NCBI GenBank assembly: GCA_029976805.1
Contig: JAPOLY010000018.1
Span: 1 to 38,853 of the forward strand
From: a bacterium
GTDB taxonomy: Bacteria; Planctomycetota; UBA8108; UBA1146
DNA: 38,853 bases
Direction of reading: 5' to 3'
Shown: positions 1 through 8,815 of the stretch, piece after piece
Numbering within the stretch: position 1 is the stretch's first letter
Layout: each line of letters opens with the position of its first letter
Made by a program: the position numbers and the translations under genes
Notes under the pieces: generated by a model
Told to the model about the DNA's origin: nothing
The model's input: the letters and a program-made list of their open reading frames with translations, nothing else
Databases searched by the model: none

Positions 1-34
1 ATGAAAGCCGCAAATAGGTGCAGGAAAGAAAAAA

Positions 35-109
35 TGGAGCGGGTGATGGGATTCGAACCCACGACAATCACGTTGGCAACGTGATGCTCTACCCCTGAGC
101 TACACCCGC
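35..109 (-). tRNA. tRNA-Gly(GCC), CCA encoded
   Basis: Read on the minus strand the sequence folds as a full cloverleaf. The acceptor stem is GCGGGTG/CACCCGC, the D arm follows TA-GCTC, the anticodon stem is TCACG/CGTGA with loop TTGCCAA (anticodon GCC), and the T arm is GTGGG-TTCGAAT-CCCAT. The discriminator is T and the 3' CCA is encoded at 37-35. It decodes GGC and GGT glycine codons. Confidence 0.97.
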
Positions 110-260
110 TCTGAGCCTGCGAACAGGCCTCCCGAAGGCAGAAAAGGACTTTCTTGCCATCGAAGGGAAACGCCAATTGTGCAGATCGGTGGCCGGGCTG
201 TCAACGCCAAATGACAGAGAGTTGCCACTCCAGAGCAAAAGCCGGGAATAAACTCCCTGA

Positions 261-1514
261 TCAGCGTTGCAAAGCCTTCTCGATGCGCACCACATTGCCC
301 TTGCCGAGGTACTCCAGGCGGTCGGAGCAGCGGTGCATCAGCAGGATTCCGAGACCGCCACGGCCTCCTTCGCGCATCCGCTCCTTGGCACGTTCAAAGG
401 CATCCTTGTCCTCGATCTGGCCGAGGAAGAACTCGTGGTCAAAGCCTTCTCCCTCATCTTCCACGAGCATCGTCACCCGGCGGGGATCGACGACGTAGTT
501 GACGGTGACCTTACTGGAGAGATCCTCCCCGTTTCCATGACGGACGGCGTTGTCGACCCCCTCCTTGAGGGCGGACTGAAGCGCGTTCTTCTCCGTCTCG
601 GTCAACGGCAGCCGGGAGATCAGGGCGGTGCCCAGGCTCAGGCCCTGGTCGACCGAATCTCTGGAACCATCAAATTGGAAACGTACCTGCTGACTGAAGA
701 GCTTGCGATCGCGACTGACCCGGCGCACTTCGCTTTCGGCGAGAACAAACAGGTTGCCCAGATCGAAGGGGTCGACGAGGGAGTCGTTCTCCCAGACTCG
801 GAAGCCGCTGACCGTCGTCGGATCGACCCCCTTGGGATGGATCAGAATGATGGAGGCGAGAGCGTGTCGCGGCATCAGTTTGATGCGCTCCACCAATTGT
901 TCGCTGCCCGGGATGCGCTGGTCGATGACGATCAGGTCGGGAACGATGGCATCGAGTGCCTCAAGAAGTTCGGCGGGTGAACCATAGAGGAATGTTTTTC
1001 CTCCACGATCCTCGACCCGCTTTTTGCAGATATCGGCGAAGTTGCCCTTGCCCGGCAACAGCAACGCCACAGTCCCGGTGGGACCCGGCTTGTCGGCGAT
1101 GACCGGCATCTTGCGCTCACTGCCCTCTTCGGCCGGGGCAAGTTTCTCACCCTGCAGGGCTTTCTCGGCCTCTTCCAGCTTACCGGCGACAGCAACCACA
1201 GAGGTCACGCCGAGCAGGTGCATGGTGATGCCCACATTGCGCGCCACCCGCGCCAGAACCAGCAATCCGCCCGCTGTGGAACACTGATGATGAAAGCGGA
1301 TGATCCCACTGATTCCGGTGGAGTTGATGTACTCCACGCCCTTGAAGTCGAGGACGATGTGATGGCGACCACTGTCGATCAGTTTCTCCAGGGCCTTCTC
1401 AAAGATGGGGTAGTTGGCGGCATCGATGAAACCTTCCAGCTGGACCAGGGTGTAGGTCAGGGGGTTTTCACCGGCGGTGGCACGCTGTTCGATGGTGGTA
1501 CTCAAACTGGACAT
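261..1514 (-). CDS. STAS / receiver-like / HATPase fusion protein (partner-switching regulator)
   Basis: The 417-residue protein has three parts. Residues about 15-125 are a STAS (anti-sigma factor antagonist) domain with the phospho-site motif INSTGIS, so the candidate phosphoacceptor is T66. Residues about 145-240 look like a receiver-type fold (hydrophobic strand LIVIDQR) without a clear full acidic pocket. Residues about 290-415 are a GHKL HATPase of RsbW/SpoIIAB type with N-box EGVDNAVRHGN, G1 box EDEGEGFD and G2 box GGRGGLGILLM. In known systems the antagonist and the kinase are separate proteins whose mutual binding frees a sigma factor or effector; here both are in one chain. The ATG is preceded by AGGAG six bases upstream. 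It stands alone, divergent from the FabZ-like gene. Output partner unknown. Confidence 0.87.
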   Translation of the reverse strand: MSSLSTTIEQRATAGENPLTYTLVQLEGFIDAANYPIFEKALEKLIDSGRHHIVLDFKGVEYINSTGISGIIRFHHQCSTAGGLLVLARVARNVGITMHLLGVTSVVAVAGKLEEAEKALQGEKLAPAEEGSERKMPVIADKPGPTGTVALLLPGKGNFADICKKRVEDRGGKTFLYGSPAELLEALDAIVPDLIVIDQRIPGSEQLVERIKLMPRHALASIILIHPKGVDPTTVSGFRVWENDSLVDPFDLGNLFVLAESEVRRVSRDRKLFSQQVRFQFDGSRDSVDQGLSLGTALISRLPLTETEKNALQSALKEGVDNAVRHGNGEDLSSKVTVNYVVDPRRVTMLVEDEGEGFDHEFFLGQIEDKDAFERAKERMREGGRGGLGILLMHRCSDRLEYLGKGNVVRIEKALQR

Positions 1515-1753
1515 CGTTGCTCCTGCTAAATCGGGCTCAAGGTTTGGGCGGTCTGTGGGACTCCAGTGTGGGCCTGAGACCGATCACTCGAGAGGGTCGA
1601 AAGGGATGAGTCGACTCCTTTGAAGTATACATCGGGACCCCGGCAAGACCCAGAACCCTCGTGGAGAGAATAGAGATCTGAAAACTCTGCCCCCCTGTCA
1701 ACTCGCACCTCCACCGGAGTTAGGGTATTCTCCGGATCTGGAGGAGGAGCGAT

Positions 1754-2230
1754 ATGTCGACCGATGCGATTCTGGATCCGGCCACCATCGACACCCAAAA
1801 CGTGGTCTTCGGCCCTGAAGAAATTCGTCGCAGAAATTTCCAGCGCAATGACATGGAATTGCTGAACCGGATCGTGCACTTCGATCCGGACAACTCGACC
1901 ATCGCCGGTGTTCATGAGGTCAAGGATGATGCCTTCTGGACCAGCGGACACTTCCCCGATCGCCCGCTCCTTCCCGGAGTGCTGATGATCGAGACCGCCG
2001 GACAACTGTGCTCCTTCTATTACGGCGAAGCTTCCGGTAATGAGGATGACATCGTCGGCTTCGCTGCCTGCGAGAATGTTCGCTTCAAGGGCATCGTCGA
2101 ACCGGGCTGTGACCTTTTGATGGTCGGCGAAATGATCGCCCTGCGCAGTCGCCTCGCCAAGTTCAGCGCCCAGGGCTACGTCAACGGTGAGCGCGTCTTC
2201 GAAGGCACCATCGTCGGAATGAAGATCTGA
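1754..2230 (+). CDS. FabZ/FabA-like 3-hydroxyacyl-ACP dehydratase (hotdog fold)
   Basis: The 158-residue protein carries the FabZ-family active-site segment HFPDRPLLPGVLMIETAGQ with H66 and E80 in the places of the catalytic His and Glu. FabZ enzymes dehydrate 3-hydroxyacyl-ACP to trans-2-enoyl-ACP in fatty acid elongation. The length fits FabZ (about 145-165), with an N-terminal extension of some 25 residues before the fold. The start is supported by a very strong GGAGGAGGAG four bases before ATG. No other fatty-acid gene is nearby, so a specialised role (as in FabZ-like proteins of secondary lipid or polyene pathways) cannot be excluded. It is followed after 18 bp by the PDZ/HEAT protein, possibly in one transcript. 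Confidence 0.85.
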   Translation: MSTDAILDPATIDTQNVVFGPEEIRRRNFQRNDMELLNRIVHFDPDNSTIAGVHEVKDDAFWTSGHFPDRPLLPGVLMIETAGQLCSFYYGEASGNEDDIVGFAACENVRFKGIVEPGCDLLMVGEMIALRSRLAKFSAQGYVNGERVFEGTIVGMKI

Positions 2231-2248
2231 ACCGGAAAGACCTGTTTC

Positions 2249-4684
2249 ATGCTGGGACCGTTCCTCCGACCAACACTTCTTCTGATTACCAGCCTTCTGA
2301 TCCTTCTTGCCTCTTCCCCGATTCAGGCCCAGCACTCCAACTCCGCTCCGCGTCCTGATCTGACCGCGGGGGGTTCCGTGCCCGAGGGGTGGACCCACGA
2401 CTGGAATCTGGGGCCGACCGGGGCCCGTGGCTGGATCTACTGTGACAAACATGTGACGACGGATGCGCGGCAGATTCTCGTGACCGAAGTGGCGGCAGGA
2501 TCGCCGGCAGATGGAAAGCTAAAGGTTGGCGATGTGATCACCGGTCTCTTCGGTGAAACCATCGACGACGATGCCCGTGTGCGGATGGGGCAGGCCATCA
2601 CTCTGGCGGAGACGGAAGAAAAGGGTGGCCGTCTGCCTTTGACCGTCTGGCGTGAAGGCAAAACCCGGAACGTCACCATCGAGCTGCCTGTTCTTGGCCG
2701 TTACAGCGAGACCGCCCCCTACGACTGTTCCAAATCACAAAAGATCTTCGAGCAGGGTTGCGAAGCGGTGGCAAAAAAGATGCAGGCCAACCCCCGCGCC
2801 GGCAATGAGATCACCCGCGCCCTCAATGCCCTCGCCCTTCTCGCCAGCGGTGACAGGAAGTACCTGCCCGTCGTCGAAGAACAGGTGCGACTGCTCTCTG
2901 AATACAACCAGGAAACCGGCGTGCGCACCTGGCAGTACTCCTACGTCAACATCCTGCTGGCCGAATACGTCATCGCCACCGGCGATCGAACCTATGTGAA
3001 AAACGGCCTCGAACGCATCACCCGCATGATCGTCGATGGACAAAGTGTCGTCGGCTCCTGGGGACACGGCTTTATTCAGGGTCCCCATAACCGTCTCGAA
3101 GGCTACGGCATGATGAATGCCCCGGGGATTCCGCTGACCTACTCACTGGCACTGGCCCAGCGGGCACAGGTGGATGTTGCAGGTCTCGACAAGGCTCTGC
3201 GCAAAAGCCTCGAACTGGTGCGTTTCTATGTCGGCAAGGGTTCCATCCCCTATGGCGATCACGACCCGTGGATCGAGAATCACTGTGACAATGGCAAGAA
3301 CGAGATGGCGGCGGTGCTTTTTGATCTGGAATCGGATGCGGATGCCTGTGAGTTCTTCTCGCACATGGCTATCGCTGCCCACGGTACCGAGCGCGATCAG
3401 GGTCACACCGGCAACTTCTTCAACATGACCTGGGCCCTGCCCGGGGTCGCCCGTGCGGGTGAAGATGCCACCGGAGCGTGGATGCAGGAGATGGCGTGGT
3501 CCTATGACCTCGCCCGCCGTTGGGATGGCACCTATCTCTATCAGGGAGCACCCACTCCCCGACCCGAGTCCTACAACAATTGGGACAGCACCGGTGCCTA
3601 CCTGCTCGCCTATGCGATGCCGTTGGGAAAGACCTATTTCACCGGGAAGCGCAAGAGCCCGGCACCACAGATCGATCGAGCCACCGCGGACAGCATCATC
3701 GATGATGGGCGCGGCTGGACCAACAAGGACCGCACCAGTTTCTATGCAGCGATGAGTACCGAAACCTTGCTCCAGCGATTGGCCAATTGGTCGCCGGTGG
3801 TACGCGAGCGCGCCGCCATGGAGTTGGGTCGACGTCGTGATGCCGAGATCGTTCCGGGCTTGATGAGCCTGTTACAGGGCAAGAATAAAGACGGACGCAT
3901 CGGTGCTTGTCAGGGCATCATCTTTCAGCGCGGTCGTGCGGAAGCGGCGGTGCCGCTCCTGCGAAAAGCGCTGCGCTCTTCTGACCTGTGGCTGCGCATC
4001 AAGGCCGCTGAAGCCCTGGCTGCCATCGGCAAGCCGGCACAGGTCGCCGTCCCCGAAATGCTCGCGCGACTGTCGCGCAAGGCTTCTTCCAAAGATCCGC
4101 GCAACATGGAGCAGCGTTACCTGACTTTCGCCCTCTTCAGTCACAACAAGGGATTGATCGGCAAGGATCTGGAAGGCATCGATCGCAAGGCACTGCTGAA
4201 AGCGGTGCGTGCAAGCTTGCTCAATCAGGATGGACGCGCTCGCGGTGCGGTGAGCAGTGTTTACCGCAATCTCTCCTTCGACCAGCTGAAGCCGCTGCTG
4301 CCGGCGATCCTGGAAGCGATCACGGTGCGCGCGCCGAGCGGCATCATGTTTGCCCATGAAATCCGCATGGCGGGACTGGAATTGTTCTCGCGCCATCACG
4401 TGGCGGAAGGGATCGAGTTACTGGCCGATTACGTCCGTGACATGAAGCCCCATGCCAGCGAGCATCGCATCGTCAAGGTGGTCGAAATGCTGGAGAAGTA
4501 TGGCGCCCATGCCCAACAGGTCATCCCCACCCTCGAAGAGCACGCCGCATTCTTCGATGCAGGCCAGCCAAACTTCCCCCTGCGCCTGAGCAAGGACAAG
4601 GCGAAGATCGTGCGCGAGAGCATCGCCCGCATTGCAGCCACGGATGAGCGTCCTCCGCTCATTTCCCTCAAGAAAATGCGTTGA
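2249..4684 (+). CDS. Secreted PDZ- and HEAT-repeat protein, DUF6288-like
   Basis: The 811-residue protein has a signal peptide (hydrophobic residues 8-22, probable cleavage after SPIQA at 27). A PDZ-type domain follows at about 55-150 (GSPADGKLKVGDVITGL). A long middle region at about 160-470 is rich in Trp, Tyr and His and resembles an alpha-toroid, with DPWIENHCDNGKNEMAA and NWDSTGAYLL motifs. HEAT-like repeats lie at about 510-620 (RERAAMELGRR, LRIKAAEALAAIG). The opening LGPTGARGWIYCD matches what I recall of the DUF6288 family, exported proteins of unknown function. It probably acts outside the cytoplasm. The ATG at 2249 has only a weak ribosome site. No catalytic residues can be named. 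Confidence 0.78.
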   Translation: MLGPFLRPTLLLITSLLILLASSPIQAQHSNSAPRPDLTAGGSVPEGWTHDWNLGPTGARGWIYCDKHVTTDARQILVTEVAAGSPADGKLKVGDVITGLFGETIDDDARVRMGQAITLAETEEKGGRLPLTVWREGKTRNVTIELPVLGRYSETAPYDCSKSQKIFEQGCEAVAKKMQANPRAGNEITRALNALALLASGDRKYLPVVEEQVRLLSEYNQETGVRTWQYSYVNILLAEYVIATGDRTYVKNGLERITRMIVDGQSVVGSWGHGFIQGPHNRLEGYGMMNAPGIPLTYSLALAQRAQVDVAGLDKALRKSLELVRFYVGKGSIPYGDHDPWIENHCDNGKNEMAAVLFDLESDADACEFFSHMAIAAHGTERDQGHTGNFFNMTWALPGVARAGEDATGAWMQEMAWSYDLARRWDGTYLYQGAPTPRPESYNNWDSTGAYLLAYAMPLGKTYFTGKRKSPAPQIDRATADSIIDDGRGWTNKDRTSFYAAMSTETLLQRLANWSPVVRERAAMELGRRRDAEIVPGLMSLLQGKNKDGRIGACQGIIFQRGRAEAAVPLLRKALRSSDLWLRIKAAEALAAIGKPAQVAVPEMLARLSRKASSKDPRNMEQRYLTFALFSHNKGLIGKDLEGIDRKALLKAVRASLLNQDGRARGAVSSVYRNLSFDQLKPLLPAILEAITVRAPSGIMFAHEIRMAGLELFSRHHVAEGIELLADYVRDMKPHASEHRIVKVVEMLEKYGAHAQQVIPTLEEHAAFFDAGQPNFPLRLSKDKAKIVRESIARIAATDERPPLISLKKMR

Positions 4685-4714
4685 GTAATCTGTCTGCTTT
4701 AGCAGTCGATTGAT

Positions 4715-4742
4715 TTGACACGGAATGATAATCAATTATCAT
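4715..4742 (+). promoter_or_regulatory. Promoter with Fur/Zur-like inverted-repeat operator
   Basis: A perfect TTGACA (-35) lies at 4715-4720. TATCAT, a 5/6 match to the -10, lies at 4737-4742, 16 bp downstream. Between and over the -10 lies the inverted repeat ATGATAATCAATTATCAT (4725-4742): perfect 8-base arms around a 2-base spacer. The arms match the half site TGATAAT of classical Fur boxes, although the usual Fur spacer is one base. It lies 51 bp before the first gene of an operon that itself encodes a Fur-family regulator, so autoregulation by metal is the simple reading (inference). Confidence 0.75.
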
Positions 4743-4793
4743 ACACGGCTATCAACGTGTGAATTCTGACCCATAGAGTCTGTAGAGGCCTTC

Positions 4794-5501
4794 ATGATCG
4801 CAACACAAGCTGTCAGCAAGTCGTACGGTTCGACGCAAGCGCTTCAGGCGTTGACCCTGACCGTCGAGCCTGGGGAGGTTCTCGGCCTTTTGGGGCCAAA
4901 TGGCGCCGGCAAAACGACGACGATCCACCTGTTGGCGGGCTTTTTGAAGCCCGATTCCGGATCGGTGGTCATCGACGGAGTCGACGTCGTAAAGAATCCT
5001 GACGAGGCCCGCAGTCGCCTCGGATACATCCCCGAAAATGTGGCTCTGTATCCCTTTCTCAGTGCCATGGAAAACCTGCAGCACTTCTCTTCACTGGCAG
5101 GATTGAAGGTCCCCCGTGATGAGATGGCGCGGAAACTGGTCCACTGCGGCCTCGCTCCGGAGGCGATCCACCGGCGCGTTTCCACCTTCTCCAAGGGGAT
5201 GCGTCAAAAGGTCGGCATCGCCATCGCTACCTCCAAGAATGCGCGGGCGCTGATCCTCGATGAACCCGCTTCGGGACTCGACCCCCATGCCAGTCATGAA
5301 TTGTCGATGCTGGTGCGCAAGGTGGCGGACGAAGGCGCCGCTGTCCTGATGGCGACCCACGATCTCTTCCGGGCCAAGGAATCCTGTGACCGGGTGGTCA
5401 TCGTCCAGGGAGGCAAGCTGGTTCAGGAAATCGATCCGGCTTCACTCTCTGCCAATGACCTGGAAGCCATCTACCTCAAACAGATGGAGTCCGGATCGTG
5501 A
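4794..5501 (+). CDS. ABC transporter ATP-binding protein
   Basis: The 235-residue cytoplasmic ATPase has a Walker A GPNGAGKT (34-41), an E-type Q-loop IPEN (79-82), a signature FSKGMRQK (132-139, degenerate LSGGQ as in CcmA/NatA-type ATPases), a Walker B LILDEP (153-158) and a switch His in MATHD (H189). This type drives ABC-2 permeases. It is the first gene of an operon behind a Fur-like operator, and its stop overlaps the next start by four bases (GTGA). No substrate-binding protein is encoded, which argues against a classical importer. The substrate is unknown; the operon context suggests metal homeostasis. Confidence 0.93.
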   Translation: MIATQAVSKSYGSTQALQALTLTVEPGEVLGLLGPNGAGKTTTIHLLAGFLKPDSGSVVIDGVDVVKNPDEARSRLGYIPENVALYPFLSAMENLQHFSSLAGLKVPRDEMARKLVHCGLAPEAIHRRVSTFSKGMRQKVGIAIATSKNARALILDEPASGLDPHASHELSMLVRKVADEGAAVLMATHDLFRAKESCDRVVIVQGGKLVQEIDPASLSANDLEAIYLKQMESGS

Positions 5502-6931
5502 TCATCAAACTGCTGCTGATGGAACTGCGTTCGATTCGCAGTGACGGTCGCCTGTTGGCACTGGTCGCCCTGGCACTGGCTACTCTCATCCTGTCGACGT
5601 GGATCGGGGCAGAGAGCCAGAGCAGGGCAAAGACAGGGCGCGCGGCGGCGATGGAACTTTCCCGTCAGCAATGGGAAGCCATCGATGGGCTCTCCGCCCA
5701 TGGTGTCGGTCACTATGGCAGTTACGTCTACAAGCCGAGCAGCCCGCTTTCGACCCTTGATTCAGGGGTCATGCCTTTCACCGGGAAAGTGGTGCGCGTC
5801 GAAGCCCACGTGCAAAACCCGCCCTCCCATTCGGACGCCGGGTCGTGGAGTTCACTGATTCGTCTCGGAGCCTTTGATGCGGGAACCATCCTGTCCCTGC
5901 TGGTTCCGCTACTGCTGGCATTCTCAGCATTTTCTTCGGTGTCCCGTGATCGAGAAACAGGATTGCTGCGGGTTCTCGTGGCTCAGGGAGTGTCCTTGCG
6001 CTCCATACTCTGGGGGAAATCTCTCGCTTACTGGTTCCTTTCCTTGTTGTTGGTGGGAGCGCTGATGGTGTCCCATGTGGTCATTGATCAGCTCAGTGGT
6101 GAACCCCTTACCACGGATATGAAGACCCGATTGTTGCTGTTCGGCAGCTCCCACTCTCTTTACCTTCTGATCGTTGTTCTGCTTTCGGTTTGGATCTCTG
6201 CCAGAGTCGCCGATTCCCGCAGCGCACTGATGATTCTGACCATCGGCTGGTTGGTGACTTCTGTCGTCCTTCCCAGAATCACGGCGGAGTTCAGTTCCCA
6301 ACTGTTCCCACTCAAGTCTCAGGTCACCTTTGAAGACGAGATGGCCGATGACCGATCAAAAGGTCTCGATGGACACAACCCCCGTGACGAGCGTCGCAAT
6401 GTGGTTCGCCAGGAAGTCCTCGAAGAGTACGGCGTGGAAAAGGTCAGCGACCTTCCCGTCAACCTGGGTGGCATCCTGATGCAAAAGGATGAGGAATACG
6501 GCAATCAGGTTTGGGATGTGCACTTCGGCCGCCGTCATGAAACGGTGCGCAAGCAGATCGGGGTCGTGCAGGCGGTCTCCTTTCTGGATCCATTCCTCGC
6601 CGCCAGAGGCTTGAGTATGGCCTTTGCCGGAACGGACCAGTTCCACGATGCCCAGTTTCAGCGTCAGGCGGAAAACTATCGCCGTGACCTGATCCGCGTC
6701 CTCAACGACCTCGATGCCAAAGCCGGAACGCGTCAGGAAAATGGGCGCTGGAACCGTGAAAAGATCGATTACGCGACCCTTTCCGACTTTGAATTTAAAC
6801 CTCAAAGCGTGGATTTCGCCCTTGAGCATCGCTGGCCCGAGGCAGTGTCACTGCTGATCTGGCTGATCTTTTCTGCGGGGCTTTTGCAGATCGGGACGGG
6901 ACGCATTCCGATTGTGGGGGGCAGCCGATGA
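5498..6931 (+). CDS. ABC-2 type permease, DUF3526-like (first of two)
   Basis: The 477-residue membrane protein has one N-terminal membrane segment (about 18-37), then an external loop of about 90 residues. A cluster of five or so membrane segments follows at about 130-265, with the cytoplasmic motif SRDRETGLLRVLVAQG. A large soluble domain spans about 270-445 and a last membrane segment ends the protein. This architecture fits ABC-2 permeases of the DUF3526 group. The GTG start at 5498 overlaps the ATPase stop (GTGA), and the stop overlaps the next ATG (ATGA), so the three transporter genes are translationally coupled. Together with the second permease it likely makes a heterodimeric channel. 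The transported compound cannot be read from the sequence. Confidence 0.82.
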   Translation: MIIKLLLMELRSIRSDGRLLALVALALATLILSTWIGAESQSRAKTGRAAAMELSRQQWEAIDGLSAHGVGHYGSYVYKPSSPLSTLDSGVMPFTGKVVRVEAHVQNPPSHSDAGSWSSLIRLGAFDAGTILSLLVPLLLAFSAFSSVSRDRETGLLRVLVAQGVSLRSILWGKSLAYWFLSLLLVGALMVSHVVIDQLSGEPLTTDMKTRLLLFGSSHSLYLLIVVLLSVWISARVADSRSALMILTIGWLVTSVVLPRITAEFSSQLFPLKSQVTFEDEMADDRSKGLDGHNPRDERRNVVRQEVLEEYGVEKVSDLPVNLGGILMQKDEEYGNQVWDVHFGRRHETVRKQIGVVQAVSFLDPFLAARGLSMAFAGTDQFHDAQFQRQAENYRRDLIRVLNDLDAKAGTRQENGRWNREKIDYATLSDFEFKPQSVDFALEHRWPEAVSLLIWLIFSAGLLQIGTGRIPIVGGSR

Positions 6932-8385
6932 TCGCCCTCTTTTTCAACCTGGTCCGATTTGAGATTCAGAGGCTGGGTCGCTCACCGATGCGCCTCGCCG
7001 CGATGGTGGTTTTCCTGCTCTGCGGTTTCTATGCCATCTCATCCGGTTTGCACCATGTGAATGACTGGCAAGAGACTCTGAAAGAATTGTCCCAACGCGA
7101 TGACTCCCGAAGAACGGAAGCCATCGGATGGTTTGACGATCAGGTCAGTGGGCCGGATGACCGTGACTGGATCGATGTGACCACGATTCGCTACGCTGAT
7201 CGCTATGCGTCAGCTCATGCGGTCATGGAGCCAGAACCTCTCGCAGCCCTCGCCATCGGCCTCTCCGATATTCGCAGTACCTGGGCAGTCGTCTCCGCAA
7301 CGATGGGTGCGGAACCATTCCGTACCAGTGACCCTTCTACTTTGGGAAATGCAGAGAAGCTCCTTTCGGGCAACTTTGACCTCGCCTTTGTCCTCGCTTA
7401 TCTGATGCCCCTGCTCCTGCTGGTGTTGATGTTTGACGTCTCCAGCATGGAACGCGATCTGGGAATTCTGCGTACGGTTCGCACCCAAACCGCATCGCCG
7501 AAAGCATGGTGGCTGCTGCGGGTTTCCCTGCCGATTCTGGTGGTGCTGATCCTCGTGGGCACCCTGCTGGTGGTCGGTGGAATCTGGACCGGGGCTCTGG
7601 AAGAGAGCTTCGAATTATGGAAGACCTTCAGCCTCGCATCCCTGGGATACGTTCTTCTGTGGGGACTCCTCTATGCTGCGGTCCTCTCTGCAGGAACCGG
7701 CTCCTCTACTGCCGCATTGTGGATGGTCGGCTTGTGGATCAGTTTCTGTGTCCTCGTTCCCGCTGCAGTGCGCCAGGTGGTCAGCAGTCTGCAGCCGAAC
7801 CTCTACGCCAGTGAATTGACGACGGTGCTGCGGGCGGAACGCTATGAAATCCTGCTGGGTGAAGTGGAAACCTATGCCCCGGGGTTCTACGCGGCTCGCC
7901 CACAGATCAGCCCTCCTGCTGAAGCACCAGACCGGGCCAACCAGTCGAGCATGGATCGCATGATCCGTGAGGCCGCTTTCTTTGATGAGGTGGCATTGGT
8001 CTCTGCAAAAACTGCGAAAAGGGAAGCGGTCAGGGAAGGGGCGGTCTCCCTCTTTGGCTGGATCAATCCGGCGTACGTCTTCCAAAACTCCCTGTGCGTT
8101 CTTGCGGGAACCGAATCGGTCAATTTCCGCGCCCACCGCAACGACATTCTCGCTGCGGTTCAAAAACGCCTGGAGTCGCTGATCACTCTTCAGTGGAAAA
8201 TGGAACCCATCGAAAAACCCGCTTTCGAAACATTGTTTGCCCATGAAAACTGGCGTCGCCATGGAAAGACGCCTCAACAGACCCCCTTGATTCAGGGGGC
8301 TTCCCTCGGCGTGGTGGCCATCTTCATGACCGCTCTTCTATCGAGGAACAAAAGGGCTCGGGAACGCAAAACAGGTGTGGTGTAA
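6928..8385 (+). CDS. ABC-2 type permease, DUF3526-like (second of two)
   Basis: The 485-residue protein repeats the plan of the preceding permease. It has an N-terminal membrane segment (about 20-38), an external loop, a membrane cluster at about 145-290 with the motif SMERDLGILRTVRTQ, a soluble domain of about 150 residues, and a C-terminal membrane segment (ASLGVVAIFMTALL) followed by a basic tail. The shared layout and the ER(D/E)xGxLRxxxxQ motif suggest the pair arose by duplication and forms a heterodimer with one ATPase. It starts at an ATGA overlap and ends 44 bp before the Fur-family gene. Confidence 0.82.
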   Translation: MIALFFNLVRFEIQRLGRSPMRLAAMVVFLLCGFYAISSGLHHVNDWQETLKELSQRDDSRRTEAIGWFDDQVSGPDDRDWIDVTTIRYADRYASAHAVMEPEPLAALAIGLSDIRSTWAVVSATMGAEPFRTSDPSTLGNAEKLLSGNFDLAFVLAYLMPLLLLVLMFDVSSMERDLGILRTVRTQTASPKAWWLLRVSLPILVVLILVGTLLVVGGIWTGALEESFELWKTFSLASLGYVLLWGLLYAAVLSAGTGSSTAALWMVGLWISFCVLVPAAVRQVVSSLQPNLYASELTTVLRAERYEILLGEVETYAPGFYAARPQISPPAEAPDRANQSSMDRMIREAAFFDEVALVSAKTAKREAVREGAVSLFGWINPAYVFQNSLCVLAGTESVNFRAHRNDILAAVQKRLESLITLQWKMEPIEKPAFETLFAHENWRRHGKTPQQTPLIQGASLGVVAIFMTALLSRNKRARERKTGVV

Positions 8386-8429
8386 TCGATCTTCGATGAA
8401 TCCCGCCATCATTGTTGGAGAACTGAATC

Positions 8430-8813
8430 ATGAGTGAAAACAAAAGCAAACATCAACAGGTGATCGAGGCGCTGGCCGTCTCTGATGGCCCCATGTCTGC
8501 CAATGAACTGTGGGAACATCTTCGATCGAACCCAACACTCAAAAGCATCGGCATTGCCACCGTCTACCGCTCTCTGAAGAAGGGTGTGGAAGATGGGGAG
8601 CTCGTGCCTGTGGAACTGGAATCCGGTTCCGTGCGTTATGAATCCTCTGGGCTTCAGCACCATCATCACTTTTTGTGCTCCACTTGCAGCCGCGCCTACG
8701 ATGTGGAGGGGTGTGTGAAGAATCTGGAGAAACTGCTCCCGCAGGGATTTGAAATGACGCGGCACGAGATCCTGCTTTATGGACTCTGTGCCGATTGCAA
8801 GATGGCAGGATAG
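8430..8813 (+). CDS. Fur-family metalloregulator (Fur or Zur type)
   Basis: The 127-residue protein has the Fur-family winged helix (about 5-70), with recognition helix GIATVYRSLKK, and a dimerisation domain beginning QHHHHFLCSTC. C83, C86, C120 and C123 form the two CxxC pairs of a structural zinc site; H77-H80, C95 and H112 are candidate sensory ligands. Fur-family repressors bind AT-rich inverted repeats when metal is bound. The 8-2-8 repeat at 4725-4742 upstream of its own operon is the obvious target (inference). Whether iron or zinc is sensed cannot be settled; the MerC-type neighbour leans towards zinc or another soft metal. The ATG has GGAG 8 bases upstream. Confidence 0.9.
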   Translation: MSENKSKHQQVIEALAVSDGPMSANELWEHLRSNPTLKSIGIATVYRSLKKGVEDGELVPVELESGSVRYESSGLQHHHHFLCSTCSRAYDVEGCVKNLEKLLPQGFEMTRHEILLYGLCADCKMAG

Positions 8814-8815
8814 AG

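Noticed and set aside
1526-2452. 308-codon minus-strand open frame opposite the FabZ-like gene
   Set aside because: Antisense shadow of the FabZ-like gene and of the next gene's start; no family features.
4694-4705. CTGCT/AGCAG hairpin after the PDZ/HEAT gene as a terminator
   Set aside because: Only five pairs with a two-base loop and no T tract.
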